DNA from: Deltaproteobacteria bacterium
GTDB lineage: Bacteria > Desulfobacterota > Desulfobacteria > Desulfobacterales > JAFDDL01
DNA length: 9,575 nucleotides
Assembly (NCBI GenBank): GCA_019310865.1
Contig: JAFDDL010000103.1
Span: 1 to 9,575, forward strand
Direction of reading: 5' to 3'
A program made the translations under genes and the position numbers. How positions within the stretch are numbered: position 1 is the first letter of the stretch; every line of letters starts with the position of its first letter. Shown piece after piece: positions 1-6,088 of the stretch. The notes beneath the pieces were generated by a model that did no database searches, had not been told where the DNA came from, and saw only the letters and a list, made by a program, of their open reading frames with translations.

Positions 1-228
1 ATTCTCCAACCGCTTGATATAATATTGTTCGTAATTGGAGACAATGAAATCAACAAAATCAATGACCATCAATTCCTTGGACTTGTAGTAATGAACCAGA
101 AGGCTGGGGCCGACCCCAAGGCTATCGGCCACCTTGGCCAGGGTGGTACCGGAAAAACCGTGTTCGTTGACCACCTTGTAAAAATGCTCCATGATCTCCT
201 GTTTTCTGATGTCCTTGAGTTTTAACAC
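1..228 (-). CDS. TetR-family transcriptional regulator, N-terminal part (runs off left edge)
   Basis: Translating the minus strand from GTG at 228 gives 76 open codons that continue past the left edge. The protein begins VLKLKDIRKQEIMEHFYKVV and has the layout of a TetR DNA-binding domain: helix 1 with a hydrophobic repeat, then NEHGFSGTTLAKVADSLGV and the recognition segment GPSLLVHYYKSKEL, which matches the family pattern 'G.s.gtlY.hF.sKe.L' with HYY in place of YHF. TetR proteins are cytoplasmic dimers that usually repress nearby genes, with a ligand-binding C-terminal domain that is missing here. The GTG start is preferred because it keeps helix 1 complete and has AGGGG four bases upstream; an ATG at 192 would cut off half of helix 1. 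The target and ligand cannot be told. The gene is divergent from the 303-1020 remnants, so its original divergent partner may have been destroyed. Confidence 0.85.
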   Translation of the reverse strand, partial: MLKLKDIRKQEIMEHFYKVVNEHGFSGTTLAKVADSLGVGPSLLVHYYKSKELMVIDFVDFIVSNYEQYYIKRLEN

Positions 229-254
229 GGCACCCCTCTCGGTGGCGATTGATC

Positions 255-305
255 TTGAATGTTAATGTTGTTTCTTGTATGACCATTCAATATTTTTGAT
301 GAATG
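255..305. promoter_or_regulatory. Candidate TetR operator region with three TGAATG/CATTCA half-sites
   Basis: The divergent gap upstream of the TetR gene holds TTGAATG at 255-261, CATTCAA at 284-290 and TGAATG at 300-305. The last two form an inverted pair with ten bases between the arms. TetR proteins often control their own divergent promoter, so this is a plausible operator. Six-base half-sites in AT-rich DNA can arise by chance. Confidence 0.25.
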
Positions 306-326
306 TACAATCAATTTGCTAAAAAG

Positions 327-761
327 TCAACGCCCATTATCATGTCCCGCGCGCATCTGGCCAAAATGGGCGTCGATGCCACCCACGATCTGAACTCCCA
401 GGTGTTCTGGCTCGATGCGCGCCGGTGCCTGCGGCCCATGCTGGCGCCGCATCTGTATTACGTGCTCAAGGATCTCCTGCGCCTCTGGGAAAAGCCGGTG
501 CGCATATTTGAAGTGGGGCCGTGTTTTAGAAAGGAGACCCAGGGCGCCCAGCATGCCAACGAGTTCACCATGCTAAACCTGGTGGAGATGGGACTGCCGG
601 AGGCGAATCGATCAGACCGGCTTGCGGAACTGGCGGCTCTTGTCATGAAAACGGCCGGTATCAGCGACTATGAGCAGGAAGTGGAATCTTCGGCGGTGTA
701 CGGTGACACGCTGGACATTGTTGCCGGAAGGGACCGGCTGGAAGTGGCCTCAGGCACCATG
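327..761 (+). pseudogene. pylS: Pyrrolysyl-tRNA synthetase catalytic domain (PylSc) fragment
   Basis: An open frame from ATG 303 to TGA 899 carries, over residues about 9-153, the middle of a bacterial PylSc (class II aminoacyl-tRNA synthetase that charges tRNA-Pyl with pyrrolysine). Recognisable stretches are STPIIMSRAHLAKMG, SQVFWLDARRCLRPMLAPHL, the motif-2 region KPVRIFEVGPCFRKETQGAQ with HANEFTMLNL after it, and ESSAVYGDTLDIV followed by LEVASGTM. These match the Desulfitobacterium-type PylSc as I remember it (TPTIITKSALAKM, SQVFWLDGKKCLRPMLAPNL, FRKESQGAQHLNEFTMLNL). About 100 N-terminal residues of the catalytic domain are missing, and the first codons (MYNQFAK) are unrelated. After GTM the frame switches to aminotransferase sequence, so motif 3 (GLGFGLERL) is absent. 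The product cannot be an active synthetase. It shows that the lineage has, or had, the pyrrolysine system. Confidence 0.85.
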
Positions 762-764
762 GCC

Positions 765-1020
765 ACGTACCCGGGCGTTCCGGACTCAATAGACGTTACG
801 GAAGCAGTGCGGCGTCTCTTTGCACAGCTGATGAACGCGGACGCGGATGAGATCGCCATTGCGGGAACAGGGCGTGGATGTGGGCGCCGTGCCCCTTGAG
901 ACATCGACTTCTGCGGCCTACAACGGGGACCTTTTCCGGGTTGATCCACATTTCTACAATAATCAGGAAGATATTGATCGTTTTCTGGCGGGTGTGGATG
1001 CTTTTTTCAATAGCCGGTAA
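765..1020 (+). pseudogene. Internally deleted class-V aminotransferase (PLP, fold type I) remnant
   Basis: Two ends of one gene lie back to back. Frame 3 (about 765-870) reads EAVRRLFAQLMNADADEIAI, the N-terminal 'a...lfaqLlnAdpdeIa' region of class-V aminotransferase-like enzymes (cysteine desulfurase / isopenicillin-N epimerase group). Frame 1 (859-1020) reads LREQGVDVGAVPLETSTSAA and then YNGDLFRVDPHFYNNQEDID, the C-terminal substrate/PLP-domain ending 'lRvsphfYNteeDid', up to TAA 1018-1020. About 300 central residues, including the PLP lysine, are missing, and the two halves are in different reading frames. The upstream edge is fused in frame to the pylSc fragment. The product would be inactive. 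The family call rests on both ends agreeing with the same enzyme class; the exact substrate is unknown. Confidence 0.65.
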
Positions 1021-1068
1021 CCCCTAAAAACATGCCTCCCATGGTTCTGGACGCTGCCAGCGATATTA

Positions 1069-2136
1069 TCACAAGGTTATTGTCGCCTGTTTTGTATCGT
1101 TGGACAATTGATACCTCACATACTGAATTTTTCCACCTTCAAAGCGATAAATCACGCTGTGGTGGGTTTGGCCGGTACCATGGGTGCTCTCAGGTGTCAA
1201 ATAAACAACCGGGCCGCGAAGCAGGTTAAATATATCCGCATCACGCACCGGGGCACCATCCACCAATGCCTGTGCTTTTCGGCCCCGCACATCTGACATG
1301 GCAAGGGGTTCCATCGGATTCACCGGGTCCGGTTTGCCGTACAAGCAGGTGTTGGCATGGCCCATGGCGTTGCCTTCTTTAAATGCAAAAAATTCCACCC
1401 CGGCTTCAATAAACACGGCACGCCGGGCGTCTGTGATGCCGTAGGTTGTGCCGGCAGCCGGCCTATGCGTTCTGATAAAATCGATAATTTTATCGATGGA
1501 CTCGAGCATCAGGCATTCTTTCATCACGCCCAGCTGCGGATAACCGCGCTCCCCATCAGGAATCACTTCAGAAATGGTGTTAACGGACATGGCAATATCG
1601 TGATTATTGCATCCCATTACAGTTGGGACACCGCTGTAACCAAAAGTGATCATCGTCGTATCTTTAATTCTCTGCTTGGTCGCCAAAGTGTAAGGTGTAA
1701 AAGGGCTGAAGTAATCCTGGTTTTGAAACAAAGCGCCATTTCCCTGGCCATCAATTTGCACCCCGGTGGTGCAGCCAGTTGCAAGGGCATCGATAAAATT
1801 TTTAATCGTGTCATTATGACACATAATATAATACAGAAAAGAATCATTTTCGACCATGGCGTAGATCAGCTTAAAATCTTTCTCGGACCCGTCGGCGATG
1901 CCTTCAAGCTCCTCCACATACAGCGGTGTGCCCTTTCTGGCGTTTTCAAGCAACCGGGATTCGGCTGTCATATTTCTGGCGAGTTGAAACACTTCTTCGA
2001 TGGTGGTTTTCCCAATTTCAGCATAAATTCCGGCCCAACCATTGAGCATTTCTTCGACTTCATGTTTGTATGTGTTTCCATGGACCTGTCCCTGGTGAAA
2101 AATAGAGCCGTTCAGTAGTTCAATATAATTTTGCAT
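1069..2136 (-). CDS. C45-family autoproteolytic acyltransferase/hydrolase
   Basis: This 355-residue protein resembles peptidase family C45, the Ntn-hydrolases related to acyl-CoA:6-aminopenicillanic acid acyltransferase. The key feature is DALATGCTTGVQ at residues 117-128: in this family the precursor cleaves itself before a cysteine, here Gly121/Cys122, and that Cys becomes the N-terminal nucleophile. The following ALFQNQDY (135-142) matches the conserved 'l.gqNwD' segment, and later GVPTVMGCNNHDIAMSVN and THGTGQTHHSVIY fit the core beta-sandwich. The part before Cys122 (MQNYIELLNG...) would be the small subunit. No signal peptide is visible, so a cytoplasmic location is likely. Family members hydrolyse or transfer amide-linked acyl groups; the substrate cannot be predicted. 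ATG 2136 has GAAGGG about nine bases upstream. Two small open frames lie just upstream on the same strand and may be cotranscribed. The convergent aminotransferase remnant ends 48 bases beyond the stop. Confidence 0.82.
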   Translation of the reverse strand: MQNYIELLNGSIFHQGQVHGNTYKHEVEEMLNGWAGIYAEIGKTTIEEVFQLARNMTAESRLLENARKGTPLYVEELEGIADGSEKDFKLIYAMVENDSFLYYIMCHNDTIKNFIDALATGCTTGVQIDGQGNGALFQNQDYFSPFTPYTLATKQRIKDTTMITFGYSGVPTVMGCNNHDIAMSVNTISEVIPDGERGYPQLGVMKECLMLESIDKIIDFIRTHRPAAGTTYGITDARRAVFIEAGVEFFAFKEGNAMGHANTCLYGKPDPVNPMEPLAMSDVRGRKAQALVDGAPVRDADIFNLLRGPVVYLTPESTHGTGQTHHSVIYRFEGGKIQYVRYQLSNDTKQATITL

Positions 2137-2179
2137 CGTAAATCGCCCTTCAAAAAATTTCGAGAATTATGAGCGCCGT

Positions 2180-2281
2180 TTATTCCATTTCCTGTGTAGC
2201 GCCTTGTTTGCCATATAGAAAAAATGCCAATAGGATAAGAACCAGACAAGCAACGAAGCCGATTAAGGAAGCATTCAACAT
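2180..2281 (-). CDS. Small single-pass membrane protein (33 aa)
   Basis: The minus strand from ATG 2281 to TAA 2180 encodes 33 residues: MLNASLIGFVACLVLILLAF, then FLYGKQGATQEME. Residues about 5-23 form one clear hydrophobic helix followed by a short polar, charged tail, the pattern of a small inner-membrane peptide. It ends 43 bases before the C45 gene on the same strand and starts eight bases after the stop of the 56-aa frame upstream. That tight packing suggests translational coupling, since no strong Shine-Dalgarno is seen before ATG 2281. An in-frame GTG lies three codons earlier. Short membrane peptides of this type can accompany transporters or membrane enzymes, but no transporter gene lies here. 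The function is unknown; a hydrophobic run in a random short frame remains possible. Confidence 0.5.
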   Translation of the reverse strand: MLNASLIGFVACLVLILLAFFLYGKQGATQEME

Positions 2282-2289
2282 CCGGAGCA

Positions 2290-2460
2290 CTATTGTTTAA
2301 ACACCCACACGGTTTCCCGTTCAACGGTTTTAAAAAACCGACAGCTTTGTTTTTTCATCGTGTACCATTGCGCCATCGTATACACTACAAGTTCTGCCGG
2401 AACCGGCAAACTGGTCGAATCCCAATCCAGGGGGCGCGTCATAAATGGCCTATCGGCCAT
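2290..2460 (-). CDS. Small hypothetical protein (56 aa)
   Basis: The minus-strand frame from ATG 2460 to TAG 2290 encodes 56 residues beginning MADRPFMTRPLDWDSTSLPV and continuing PAELVVYTMAQWYTMKKQSC to a basic/aromatic C-terminus ending WVFKQ. The composition is protein-like: balanced charges, several Trp/Tyr/Phe, one Cys. It has no signal peptide or clear transmembrane segment, and I do not recognise the family. A second in-frame ATG at 2442 has AGG six bases upstream and may be the true start (50 aa). The inverted repeat ATGGCC-TATC-GGCCAT (2445-2460) covers the first start. The frame lies directly upstream of the 33-aa membrane peptide and the C45 gene, so it may be the first gene of that unit. 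It could also be the tail of a decayed larger gene. Confidence 0.45.
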   Translation of the reverse strand: MADRPFMTRPLDWDSTSLPVPAELVVYTMAQWYTMKKQSCRFFKTVERETVWVFKQ

Positions 2461-2499
2461 CTTAACGATGGATTATTGATAACCGCTTAATATGACGAA

Positions 2500-2531
2500 A
2501 TATCATGATATCCCTAAAACAACAAGTTGTT
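2500..2531. promoter_or_regulatory. Pair of palindromes in the divergent control region
   Basis: ATATCATGATAT (2500-2511) is a perfect 12-bp palindrome. Six bases later AACAAC-AA-GTTGTT (2518-2531) is an inverted repeat with 6-bp arms. Both lie between the minus-strand 56-aa frame and the plus-strand selenoprotein gene, where an operator for divergent transcription is expected. No regulator can be assigned. Confidence 0.35.
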
Positions 2532-2561
2532 ATCCGATCTGTGCTGGTTTTAACGATTTGA

Positions 2562-2591
2562 TTGACATTACGATTAAGATACTCATTTTAT
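2562..2591 (+). promoter_or_regulatory. Possible sigma70-type promoter of the DUF3179 gene
   Basis: TTGACA at 2562-2567 is a perfect -35 hexamer. With an 18-base spacer the -10 would be TTTTAT (2586-2591), which matches four of six consensus positions. It sits 35 bases before the start codon. The weak -10 makes this tentative. Confidence 0.35.
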
Positions 2592-2625
2592 TAAGTAAAG
2601 AAATAATTCACAAGAGGTGACGCCC

Positions 2626-4128
2626 ATGAATGAGAAAAAAATAGGCTTTGTTCTTGCGTTTATGTTCCTTGCAAGTTTGCTTTTAATTAATAGCCCTGAA
2701 CTATTCAGCGCTGACAGCCCGGAAACGAACGAAGCGCCGAAAAAAGACACAGCGGATTCTGACGAGGTGGATCATCTGCAGCAATTAATATTCTTGGCGT
2801 TTCACACGCAATATTATGAAGAATCCACGGATGCATTAAACCGGATTGTCAAAACCGGCGATACGCGTTTTGTCGCCGGCCTGATCGATCTGCTTCGGTA
2901 TAACCGCCAGCTGACATTACCCATCAGCCGGGGCTTAATCAAACTCACGGGCAAAAACATGTTTCCGGACTGGGGAGACTGGGTCGAATGGGCCGGCCGA
3001 CATCCTGAGATAAAAAGTTTTGATGATTATCCCGTATGGAAGGCGCGCCTGTATGAGCAGTTTGATGAAGGATTTAAGCGTTTTTTGTATGCCGATGTAA
3101 AAATCGCACCCGGCTCCCGGGTTGAAGAAATCGTCTGGGGCGGCGTGCGTGTGGACGGTATTCCCGCCCTGGATAATCCCAAGATGATCGACGGCAAAAC
3201 CGCCGATTACCTGGAACCCGGCGAACGGGTGTTTGGGGTCAGCATCAATGGTGACACCCGCGCCTACCCTGCCCGCTTTTTAGACTGGCACGAGATGTTC
3301 AATGATGTCGTAGGCGGTACGCCGGTTGCCATGGCCTACTGAACGCTAAGTGGTGCAGGGGTCCTGTACAAAACCAGCGTGAACATCAGTCAGTTGCCCA
3401 AAGGCTATGCATTAAGCGGGGGAAAAGGTCCGCATCCCATACCAAAGGATTATTTGACCTTTGGTTCATCCGGCTTGCTCTATCGCAGCAACAAACTCAT
3501 GTATGATCGAAACACCGACACCTTGTGGCATCAGATGTCGGGAACACCGGCATTGGGTCCTCTGGTGGGAAGCGGTATTCAACTGGCGCAGATGCCGCTG
3601 ACCCTAACCACCTGGAAAGCATGGTATGCCGATCATCTCGACACCAAGGTGATGGCTTTTGACACCGGTTATAAAAGAGATTACGGCGTCGACGCCGCCT
3701 ATCGCGAATACTTTGACAGTCCGGATACCATGTTCCCGGTCTGGCGACGCAGTGACTTGTTGCCCACCAAAACCTGGGTGTTTACCCAAATCATCAACGA
3801 TCATCCCAAGGCCTACCCGCTTTCGGTATTAAAAGATAAGCGCGTCGTCAATGATGCCCTCGGCGGCGAAAACCTGGTGGTTCTCTACGACAACGGCGGC
3901 CATGGTGCCCGGGCGTATAAACGCGGAACCCATCGGTTTTCCGTTTCCGGCACGGATTCAGATTCTCACATCAGAGATGAAGCCGGTAACAATTGGCAGG
4001 TAACGGAGAACGCCCTGATGCGCTCCAACGAGCAGTTGACGCGCCTGCCGGGGCACATGTCCTTCTGGTTCGGGTGGTATAGTTTTTATCCCAAAACAGA
4101 AGTATATGGTTTCCCAGCGTCCGGTTAG
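2626..4128 (+). CDS. DUF3179-domain selenoprotein with in-frame UGA (Sec) at codon 239
   Basis: The frame from ATG 2626 runs to TAG 4126-4128 with one in-frame TGA at 3340-3342, giving 500 residues if TGA is read as selenocysteine. ATG 2626 is chosen over GTG 2617 because AGAGG lies eight bases upstream. Residues 1-28 look like a signal peptide or membrane anchor (basic MNEKK, then FVLAFMFLASLLLI), so the protein is probably exported. Residues about 40-150 are a helical region, followed by DUF3179: GVRVDGIPALDNPKMI, ERVFGVSINGDTRAYPARFL, DWHEMFNDVVGGTPVAMAY, the TGA, then TLSGAGVLYKT, LTFGSSGLLYRSNKLMYDRN, TLWHQMSG and the C-terminal WFGWYSFYPKTEVYG. Family members usually read Y-C-x-L-C at the TGA, so Sec replaces the first Cys and Ser the second (UxxS). 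The frame is uninterrupted on both sides, and a SECIS-like hairpin follows the TGA. The biochemical role of DUF3179 is unknown; a redox role is inferred. The alternative is a simple nonsense pseudogene. Confidence 0.85.
3343..3380 (+). promoter_or_regulatory. Bacterial SECIS element for Sec insertion at UGA 3340-3342
   Basis: Directly after the TGA the RNA can fold into a two-part hairpin. The lower stem is ACGCT (3343-3347) with AGCGT (3376-3380). The upper stem is GUGCAGG (3353-3359) with CCUGUAC (3363-3369), seven pairs including one G-U. The apical loop is GGU (3360-3362). The loop starts 17 bases after the UGA, has G in its first two positions, and is three bases long, all within the known bacterial SECIS consensus recognised by SelB. 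The element is inside the coding frame, as in bacterial selenoprotein genes. Confidence 0.8.
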
Positions 4129-4200
4129 AAGCGGATTCCGGGTTATGCATTGAGTTGATCCAGACAATGGGATAACTGGGGTGAAAAAAAGGAGACCCCT

Positions 4201-5082
4201 ATGACATCCCACCCGGAACAAATGGATCCATCCCTGCCATTGAAGAACAAGGTCGCCATCGTGACCGGCGCCGGCCGCCCCAGGGGCATCGGTAGAATGT
4301 CCGCCCTTAAACTGGCCGAGCTCGGCGCCCATGTTGTGGTGACCGATATTGGAAAAAAACGTCAGGAGCTGGTTGTCTCCGGTGAAGAATGCAGCCTTGG
4401 AATCGGTGATGATTTTAATCAACTTGCCGGCCTGTCCCAGGAAATTGAAAAATTCGGTGTAAAAAGTCTTGCCCTGGCCGTGGATGTCACCGATGCGGCT
4501 CAAATCGATGCCTGTGTGAAAAAAACCTGCAGCACCTTGGGCGGTGTGGATATTCTGGTGAACAATGCCGGAACCGCCGTGGGCATCGGTCCATTCTTAG
4601 AGATTCGGGCCGACCAGCTGGACCTGGCCTATCAGGTCAATCTCAAAGGCATGCTAACATTCTGCCAACTGATCATTCCGCAGATGAAACGCCGGGGGGG
4701 CGGTTCGATTATCAACATGTCTTCCCAGGCAGGCCTGGGGGCGCTGCCCGGATACGGCGCCTATACCGTCACAAAGTTCTCCGTGGTGGGTCTCACCAAA
4801 CTCATTGCCGCTGAATTCGGCCCGGACAACATTCGCTGCAATGCGGTGTGCCCCGGCATCATCGACACCATGATGAACGATTACCAGATTCAATTCACCG
4901 CTGCCCGGGGGGGGATGACCGAAGATGAGGCCACTGTTGTCATGGTAAACGATGTGGCCATGCAACGGTTTGGCCTGCCGGAGGAAGTGGCCGATACGGT
5001 GGCCTGGCTGGCAGGACCTGCCGCCGGCTATGTAACCGGCGAGACCATCCAGGTGGCCGGCGGACTGCCGGCTGGGTTGTAA
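4201..5082 (+). CDS. SDR-family NAD-dependent oxidoreductase
   Basis: This 293-residue protein is an intact classical short-chain dehydrogenase/reductase. It has the glycine-rich cofactor motif TGAGRPRGIG (residues 22-31, two residues longer than TGxxxGIG), Asp49 after strand 2 (VVVTDIG), which favours NAD(H) over NADP(H), DVTD at 95-98, NNAG at 121-124, structural Asn147, and the catalytic Ser175, Tyr188 and Lys192 (YTVTK). The C-terminal VTGETIQVAGG matches the family's 'itGq.l.vdGG'. It reduces or oxidises a carbonyl/alcohol substrate in the cytoplasm; the neighbours do not reveal which. AAGGAG (4189-4194) lies six bases before the ATG, a strong ribosome-binding site. It follows the selenoprotein gene by 72 bases and may be cotranscribed with it. 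The sequence after its stop is a remnant of another gene. Confidence 0.93.
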   Translation: MTSHPEQMDPSLPLKNKVAIVTGAGRPRGIGRMSALKLAELGAHVVVTDIGKKRQELVVSGEECSLGIGDDFNQLAGLSQEIEKFGVKSLALAVDVTDAAQIDACVKKTCSTLGGVDILVNNAGTAVGIGPFLEIRADQLDLAYQVNLKGMLTFCQLIIPQMKRRGGGSIINMSSQAGLGALPGYGAYTVTKFSVVGLTKLIAAEFGPDNIRCNAVCPGIIDTMMNDYQIQFTAARGGMTEDEATVVMVNDVAMQRFGLPEEVADTVAWLAGPAAGYVTGETIQVAGGLPAGL

Positions 5083-5282
5083 ATTTATCATGGGGGAAAG
5101 CGGATGAAGGGCACTGTGTGCATTTCAGCAACTATGCAGATTATTTTATCAAAGAAATGCAATTGGGGACCTATCGATCATGGCAGGAGATGTTGAGCTT
5201 GCTGGATGAGCTTGAAAAATCCCCCATTTACCACTGCGTTGGAAACATGAGAGATGTCCACTGGATGTGCAACTGCTGCTGA
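5083..5282 (+). pseudogene. Deleted partial copy of the downstream iron-sulfur protein gene (7414-8592)
   Basis: From 5100 to 5282 the translation reads ADEGHCVHFSNYADYFIKEM, QLGTYRSWQEMLSLLDELEK and SPIYHCVGNMRDVHWMCNCC, then TGA. This is a close copy of residues 211-270 of the protein at 7414-8592. The DNA is nearly identical across GGGGACCTATCGATCATGGC and the segment after it. The bases just before it (TCATGGGGGAAA, 5089-5100) match the translation-start region of the full gene (7412-7423), so the copy seems to keep the start region joined to the middle of the gene, with about 600 bases deleted between. It has lost the winged-helix part and both ferredoxin clusters. The C-terminal side stops in the middle of the CNCCPCCC motif, where transporter-like sequence begins. 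Confidence 0.85.
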
Positions 5283-5754
5283 GCTGATGGGGTTGACCGC
5301 GGCCAGCTTTCTTGTTGCGGGGAACATAGAAAAAATCCAGCCCCGGCGGTTTGCGCTTTTCGCAGCGGCCATCATCGTGACCGGTAATACCGCTTCGGGT
5401 TTTCTCTCTCATGCAGGCCTCTGAGCTCACGGTTGTTCTGCTGGTGTTCATCGGCATCCCGCTGGCTTCTTCCGCCGTCGGTCCGCACGGTGCCTATGTC
5501 GCCATGGGTGCAATCGGCATTCTCGCCTTGCCACTATTGTTGTGGCTTCCAAAACAAAGCCCGACAGGCGCCAGAGAGCAAAGCGAACGTCTGACCCAAA
5601 AAAATGGCGTGGGAGGCATCGCAATTCTATTGTTCATTGCGCTCTTCCTCGAGGTTATCGGAGCCAGTGGTTTGTGACCGCCCTGTTTTTACTGAGCATG
5701 GTTCTGTTTGTATATCCGGCACGCAAAGCGGATAAAAAGTCAAAAGCAGGCTGA
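5283..5754 (+). pseudogene. MFS-type transporter remnant with frameshifts
   Basis: Three consecutive frames give membrane-transporter-like sequence. Frame 1 (5281-5424) reads ELMGLTAASFLVAGNIEKIQ and PRRFALFAAAIIVTGNTASG before TGA. Frame 2 (5411-5677) reads LTVVLLVFIGIPLASSAVGP, HGAYVAMGAIGILALPLLLW and LPKQSPTGAREQSERL, then a further hydrophobic helix. Frame 1 again (about 5670-5754) reads VTALFLLSMVLFVYPARKAD and a basic tail. The alternation of hydrophobic helices with short basic loops, and the GxxxxG-type helix ends, fit a major facilitator superfamily protein. At about 150 residues it is far shorter than the usual 400 and has two frame changes, so it is a decayed remnant with internal deletions. 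The substrate is unknown. Confidence 0.6.
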
Positions 5755-5775
5755 AAAGCCTTAAAACACCAACGT

Positions 5776-6045
5776 TTACAATATCTCCCATGCCGACGCA
5801 GTCTGCTCCGCCAGGTAGGTTTTTAAATCGACTCCCTTGCTCAGCAGGTGCGTCATCCCATGGGCCCGGTGGTGAGGCCACAGAATATCATCCTTTTCCA
5901 GAAAACTGCAGGCACCCACCCCGGGGGCAATACGGCCGGCGCCCGGGATGTCCGCCATATCAGGTGGACGAATACAATTGCGGATACCATCTGTGGTGAT
6001 AAAAACAGACTTGCATTCACCATCTGGAGATGGTAATTTATCCAA
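5776..6045 (-). pseudogene. TPP-dependent dehydrogenase E1-alpha N-terminal fragment
   Basis: The minus-strand frame ends at 5776 and contains FLEKDDILWPHHRAHGMTHL followed by LSKGVDLKTYLAEQTA. This matches the segment of pyruvate/acetoin dehydrogenase E1-alpha subunits in which 'L..gDyv...hRgHgh.la kGvd...lmaElfg' surrounds the thiamine-diphosphate site. Upstream, GAGRIAPGVGACSF fits the preceding 'G.eAv.vG...al' region. Only about 60 of the usual 320-360 residues are present. The frame has no ATG or ribosome-binding site (its first possible start is TTG 6045) and the rest of the enzyme is absent, so it is a relic. It overlaps no other gene and points opposite to its neighbours. Confidence 0.55.
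6019..6034. repeat. Inverted repeat ACCATCT-GG-AGATGGT upstream of the AAA+ gene
   Basis: Seven-base arms flank a two-base centre, 54 bases before the start of the DUF4143-type ATPase gene. It could be an operator for that gene, or a chance palindrome within the E1-alpha relic. It lacks a T-run, so it is not a typical terminator. Confidence 0.3.
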
Positions 6046-6088
6046 TTAAGGAATAAAAAATGTTTGTTAAATCAAAAGGAACCCGTTC

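Noticed and set aside
1478..1500. Inverted repeat around GATAAAATCGATAATTTTATC
   Set aside because: It lies inside the C45 coding region, where an Ile/Asp-rich stretch (DKIIDF) explains the AT-rich symmetry.
1357..2118. 253-codon open frame on the plus strand
   Set aside because: It is antisense to the well-supported C45 gene, has unlikely composition for a real protein and no family resemblance.
2541..2562. Sigma54-type promoter (TGG ... TTG) before the DUF3179 gene
   Set aside because: The -12 GC is missing and the spacing does not fit.
3379..4128. Separate gene starting at GTG 3379
   Set aside because: There is no ribosome-binding site, the DUF3179 domain is continuous across the TGA in the same frame, and the bases before 3379 form the SECIS-like hairpin.
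3958..4503. 181-codon minus-strand frame across the DUF3179/SDR boundary
   Set aside because: It overlaps the ends of two genes with clear motifs on the other strand; it is a coding shadow.
5280..5282. Second selenocysteine codon (TGC-TGC-TGA after CNCC)
   Set aside because: The intact copy has proline at this position and the homology ends here; the following sequence is an unrelated transporter relic.
5422..5424. Selenocysteine reading of TGA in the MFS relic
   Set aside because: The frame after the TGA is not transporter-like, while the neighbouring frame is; a frameshift or deletion explains it better.
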